DNA of 45,748 bases, taken from assembly GCA_017795045.1 (NCBI GenBank), contig CP051244.1, forward strand, positions 2,307,021 to 2,352,768. Reading direction: 5' to 3'. Of the stretch, positions 42,798 to 45,748 are shown in pieces. Source of the stretch: Allomuricauda sp. Lineage in GTDB: Bacteria > Bacteroidota > Bacteroidia > Flavobacteriales > Flavobacteriaceae. Each line of letters begins with the position of its first letter. Within the stretch, counting starts at the first letter, position 1. The notes under the pieces were generated by a model. That model worked only from the letters and a program-made list of their open reading frames with translations. It did no database searches and had not been told where the DNA came from. The translations under genes and the position numbers were made by a program.

Positions 42798-44168
42798 TTA
42801 TTTCCCGATGCAGAAATTGGAGAATATATTGCCCAGCAAATCGTCCGTGGTGACACTTCCGGTAATTTCGCCAAGATGAAAGAGTGCTTGCCTGATGTCT
42901 ATGGCCACAAGATCACTTGCTAAACCAACATCCATGCCCTCTTTTACCTTTTGTATCTCCTCCAATGCTTTCAATAGGGCATCATAGTGTCTGCTGTTGG
43001 AAATGATGGTACTGTCCCCACTCAACGCCCCAGAGTCCACAAGACTTAGAAGTTTGTTTTGAAGTTCCTCCATACCGGATTGATGCTTGGCCGAAAGGAA
43101 CAATAGGTTGGGGATTTCCTTTTTGAGTTGTTCTTTTTGTTCGTCATTCAGAAGGTCTACCTTGTTGCAAATGACCAAAAGTTGCTTGTTGGGATATTTT
43201 TTTTTGATTTTTTCCAGTTCAGAACGGTCAAAATCAATGCGATCAAACAGGAAAATGATCAAACGCGCTTTTTCAATCTTGTCAAAAGTACGCTCAATAC
43301 CAATTTTTTCCACAACATCCTCGGTTTCCCGTATCCCTGCGGTATCTATAAACCTAAAGTTGATTCCATTAAGGCTGATATGGTCCTCCACGGTATCCCT
43401 GGTAGTACCCGCAATGTCACTTACAATGGCCCTTTCTTCATTCAACAGGGCATTGAGAAGGGTAGATTTGCCCACATTGGGCTGACCCACAATGGCTACG
43501 GGTATACCATGTTTGATGACGTTGCCCAAAGCAAAGGAATCAATTAATTTTTTGAGCACTTCACTGATTCGGTTCAAGAGGGCATTGAACTGGGTACGGT
43601 CGGCAAATTCCACATCCTCTTGTGAAAAATCGAGTTCCAACTCTATCAGGGAGGCAAAGTTGAGGAGCTCTTCCCTAAGTTTTTGGATTTCGTTACTAAA
43701 GCCGCCCCGCATCTGTTGCATGGCAATGTCGTGTGCCGCTTCACTATCACTGGCAATAAGATCGGCCACGGCTTCCGCTTGGCTCAGATCCATTTTTCCG
43801 TTCAAAAAGGCTCTGAGGGTAAACTCCCCGGCAGAAGCAGTTCTACACCCTTTCTGTAGTATCAATTGTATAATCTGCTGTTGAATGTACGGAGAGCCAT
43901 GACAAGAGATTTCCACTACATTCTCACCCGTATACGAGTGCGGTCCCTTAAAAATGGATACCAAAGCTTCGTCCAAGATCTTATCCTGATCCACAATATG
44001 CCCCAAATGAATGGTATGGGTTTTCTGGCGGGACAATTTTTTCCCTTTTACCGATTGAAAAACAGAATCGGCCATGGAAATGGCGTCCGGACCCGAGATG
44101 CGAATCACGGCAATGGCCCCAGTTCCTGATGGGGTTGCAAGGGCAACGATGTTATCATTGTACAACAT
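42798..44168 (-). CDS. mnmE: tRNA modification GTPase MnmE (TrmE)
   Basis: The protein has 456 aa, full length. The N-terminal folate-binding domain (NDNIVALATPSGTGAIAVIR; residues 1-120), a helical domain, and an inserted GTPase domain with G1 GQPNVGKSTLL, G2 region GTTRDTVED, G3 DTAGIRETED and G4 NKVD. The protein ends in FCIGK, the conserved C-x-G-K motif. With MnmG it installs the 5-carboxymethylaminomethyl group on wobble uridine 34 of certain tRNAs. The start MLYNDNIVALATPSG is the normal one. TACTTTTG on the minus strand (44174-44181) matches the -7 consensus but sits only 5 nt from the ATG. Confidence 0.97.
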   Translation of the reverse strand: MLYNDNIVALATPSGTGAIAVIRISGPDAISMADSVFQSVKGKKLSRQKTHTIHLGHIVDQDKILDEALVSIFKGPHSYTGENVVEISCHGSPYIQQQIIQLILQKGCRTASAGEFTLRAFLNGKMDLSQAEAVADLIASDSEAAHDIAMQQMRGGFSNEIQKLREELLNFASLIELELDFSQEDVEFADRTQFNALLNRISEVLKKLIDSFALGNVIKHGIPVAIVGQPNVGKSTLLNALLNEERAIVSDIAGTTRDTVEDHISLNGINFRFIDTAGIRETEDVVEKIGIERTFDKIEKARLIIFLFDRIDFDRSELEKIKKKYPNKQLLVICNKVDLLNDEQKEQLKKEIPNLLFLSAKHQSGMEELQNKLLSLVDSGALSGDSTIISNSRHYDALLKALEEIQKVKEGMDVGLASDLVAIDIRQALFHLGEITGSVTTDDLLGNIFSNFCIGK

Positions 44169-44255
44169 GGGGTCAAAAGTACAAATTAACCATGGGTTGT
44201 AACATTTTCCATAAAAAGGACACTAATAAAGTACATCATCAAAAATCAATCAGAA

Positions 44256-44615
44256 ATGGAAATCATCAATCAAAACGTTATTAGGAAGGACAATACCTTA
44301 TTGGCCTTCACACACTTATCACAGCTATTACATTATGTTACTGGATTTGGAGGATTCATTGTACCCCTTGCTCTTTGGTTGGCTACAAGAAGAACGGTTG
44401 AAGGAATGGACGAGCACGGCAAGGCCATTATTAATCTACAGTTGAGTTTGTTACTGTACTTGATCATAAGCATTCCTGCTATTTTAGTCTTTGGATTGGG
44501 ATTGTTGGGACTTATGGGAGTTGGAATCTTAGGGTTTGTCCTGCCTATTGTAAACGCGGTAAAAGCGGCCAACGGCGAATCGCCCATTTATTTTCTCACC
44601 ATACGTTTCCTATAA
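44256..44615 (+). CDS. DUF4870 family small membrane protein
   Basis: The protein has 119 aa. Pattern LLAFTHLSQLLHYVTGFGGFIVPLALWLATR...DEHGKAIINLQLSLLLYLIISIPAILVF, then GILGFVLPIVNAVKAANGE. These are the marks of DUF4870 (Tic20-like) proteins, with three to four membrane helices and an absolutely typical GK-x-x-x-N-x-Q core. Function unknown. It is divergent from mnmE and convergent with dnaN, probably a single-gene unit ended by the terminator at 44624-44651. Confidence 0.9.
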   Translation: MEIINQNVIRKDNTLLAFTHLSQLLHYVTGFGGFIVPLALWLATRRTVEGMDEHGKAIINLQLSLLLYLIISIPAILVFGLGLLGLMGVGILGFVLPIVNAVKAANGESPIYFLTIRFL

Positions 44616-44623
44616 AAAAAAGA

Positions 44624-44651
44624 AAAAGCGGGAACCTTGGTTCCCGCTTTT
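44624..44651. terminator. Bidirectional intrinsic terminator
   Basis: AAAAGCGGGAACC-TT-GGTTCCCGCTTTT: a 13-bp perfect stem with A and T tracts on both sides, between the DUF4870 gene (+) and dnaN (-). It can stop transcription from either direction. Confidence 0.92.
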
Positions 44652-44671
44652 CATATATTTAGGTTGTGTAC

Positions 44672-45748
44672 TTAGTTATTCAACATCACGGGCATTACCA
44701 GCATGGTCACGTGCTCTCCTTCATCCAACCCGTCAATAGGGGTAAGGATACCGGCCCTGTTGGGCAAGCTCATTTCCAATGAAACATCATCTGAAGAAAG
44801 ATTGTTGAGCATTTCCACCAAAAAACGGGAGTTGAACCCAATCTGCATATCATCCCCTTGGTAGGAGCAGGACAGACGTTCCTCGGCCTTATTGCTGTAA
44901 TCCACATCCTCGGCAGATATGTTCAGCTCGGCTCCAGCAACCTTCAATCGGATTTGGTGCGTGGTCTTATTCGAAAAAATGGAAACCCTACGGACCGAGC
45001 TCAGGAACTGATTTCTGGAAATGGTCAATTTGTTCGGGTTTTCCTTCGGAATAACCGCCTCATAATTCGGGTACTTTCCATCAATCAACCTACAGATCAA
45101 TACCGAATTGTCAAAAATGAATTTGGCATTGCTGTCATTGTACTCGATAGTTACCTCAGATTCCGAACCGGCCAAAATCCCCTTCAACAGATTCAAAGGT
45201 TTTTTGGGCATGATAAATTCGGCCACTTCCGAAGCGGTCACATCTTGCCGTTGGTATTTTACCAACTTATGGGCATCTGTGGCCACAAAGGTGAGATTCT
45301 CCGGGGAGAACTGGAAAAACACCCCGCTCATTACTGGGCGTAGGTCGTCATTGCCCGCGGCAAAAATGGTCTTGTTAATGGCCGTCGCCAAAATATCGCC
45401 CAACAGAGTGGTAGAACTTGGATTGGAAACCTCAACGGCTTTTGGAAATTCAGCACCATCGGCATATGCCAAGGCATATTTACCATGGTTGGAGCTGATT
45501 TCCACGGTATTGTTATCTTCAACAACAAAGGTCAAAGGCTGTTCTGGAAACGTTTTCAAGGTGTCCAACAACAACCGGGCAGGAACCGCAATGGTACCTT
45601 CGGCGTCGGAATCCACTTCGAGTACGGAACTCATGGTGGTTTCCAAGTCGGACGCGGAGACCGTAAGTTGATTTTGTTTTAGATCAAATAGGAAATTGTC
45701 CAGGATGGGTAGGGTGTTGCTATTGTTGATAACTCCTCCCAAAACCTG
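44672..45748 (-). CDS. dnaN: DNA polymerase III beta subunit (sliding clamp), 5' end outside the window
   Basis: About 358 residues are visible and the frame remains open to the right edge (QVLGGVINNSNTLPILDNFLF), so only the first ~14 residues are missing; no start is in the window. Three clamp domains are present: SASDLETTMSSVLEVD in domain 1, RPVMSGVFFQF and FVATDAHKLV in domain 2, and KEEE-lacking LTISRNQFLSSVRRVSIFSNKTT in domain 3, ending LVMPVMLNN. The ring-shaped dimer tethers DNA polymerase III to DNA. The C-terminal MPVML sequence is the family's usual M-P-x-[RML]-L ending that forms part of the partner-binding pocket. Confidence 0.97.
   Translation of the reverse strand, partial: QVLGGVINNSNTLPILDNFLFDLKQNQLTVSASDLETTMSSVLEVDSDAEGTIAVPARLLLDTLKTFPEQPLTFVVEDNNTVEISSNHGKYALAYADGAEFPKAVEVSNPSSTTLLGDILATAINKTIFAAGNDDLRPVMSGVFFQFSPENLTFVATDAHKLVKYQRQDVTASEVAEFIMPKKPLNLLKGILAGSESEVTIEYNDSNAKFIFDNSVLICRLIDGKYPNYEAVIPKENPNKLTISRNQFLSSVRRVSIFSNKTTHQIRLKVAGAELNISAEDVDYSNKAEERLSCSYQGDDMQIGFNSRFLVEMLNNLSSDDVSLEMSLPNRAGILTPIDGLDEGEHVTMLVMPVMLNN

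Overview
The window looks like chromosomal DNA of a Bacteroidota bacterium, most likely a marine member of the Flavobacteriaceae (genus not determinable by reading). The signs are a type IX secretion (T9SS) sorting tail on a tyrosinase, a TonB-dependent receptor with a carboxypeptidase-like N-terminal domain, several exact TAnnTTTG promoter -7 boxes of the Bacteroidota type, lipoprotein signals, AT-rich intergenic DNA, and close similarity of the housekeeping proteins MnmE and DnaN to flavobacterial versions.

Layout. (1) 1-5453: the 3' end of a large surface protein (FN3 plus coiled-coil tail), a secreted T9SS tyrosinase, and, on the opposite strand, a TonB-dependent receptor followed by a periplasmic HMA metal-binding protein; together a probable copper locus. 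A small secreted protein of unknown function follows. (2) 5498-34152: a large Wzx/Wzy-type exopolysaccharide or capsule locus. The minus-strand operon (22527 down to 6910) holds four nucleotide-sugar genes (UDP-glucuronate 4-epimerase-like, TviC/WbpP-like epimerase, UDP-glucose dehydrogenase, TviB-like UDP-GlcNAc dehydrogenase), then a GT2, Wzx flippase, four GT4 enzymes, Wzy polymerase, a polysaccharide deacetylase, a GNAT and a PglC-like initiating phosphoglycosyl transferase. Divergent from it are a lipoprotein pectate lyase (PL1), an AlgI-like MBOAT O-acyltransferase with an SGNH-like partner, a frameshifted DegT aminotransferase, a WbpM/PglF-type 4,6-dehydratase, a Wza-like outer-membrane export lipoprotein and a Wzc-like tyrosine kinase. 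The matching CpsB-type phosphatase abuts the kinase tail to tail. A CapK-like adenylate-forming enzyme sits at the far edge. (3) 34453-39805: two regulatory modules, a membrane histidine kinase/OmpR-type regulator pair and a soluble NtrB-like kinase with a sigma-54 activator, the latter followed by a consensus-like sigma-54 promoter driving a small secreted protein. (4) 39861-45748: a macroglobulin/plug-like secreted protein, mnmE, a DUF4870 membrane protein and the 3' part of dnaN.

How it fits together. The sugar-nucleotide genes predict a uronic-acid-rich polymer (GlcA/GalA and GlcNAcA/GalNAcA). The MBOAT/SGNH pair predicts O-acylation. The PL1 lyase, whose family cleaves galacturonans, would then be a built-in depolymerase for the same material. 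This Vi-antigen-like or pectin-like, O-acetylated polymer with its own lyase is the most interesting hypothesis in the window. The frameshift in the aminotransferase suggests that the 4-amino-6-deoxy sugar branch is broken, if it is not a sequencing error. No rRNA, tRNA, CRISPR array, integrase or insertion sequence was seen.
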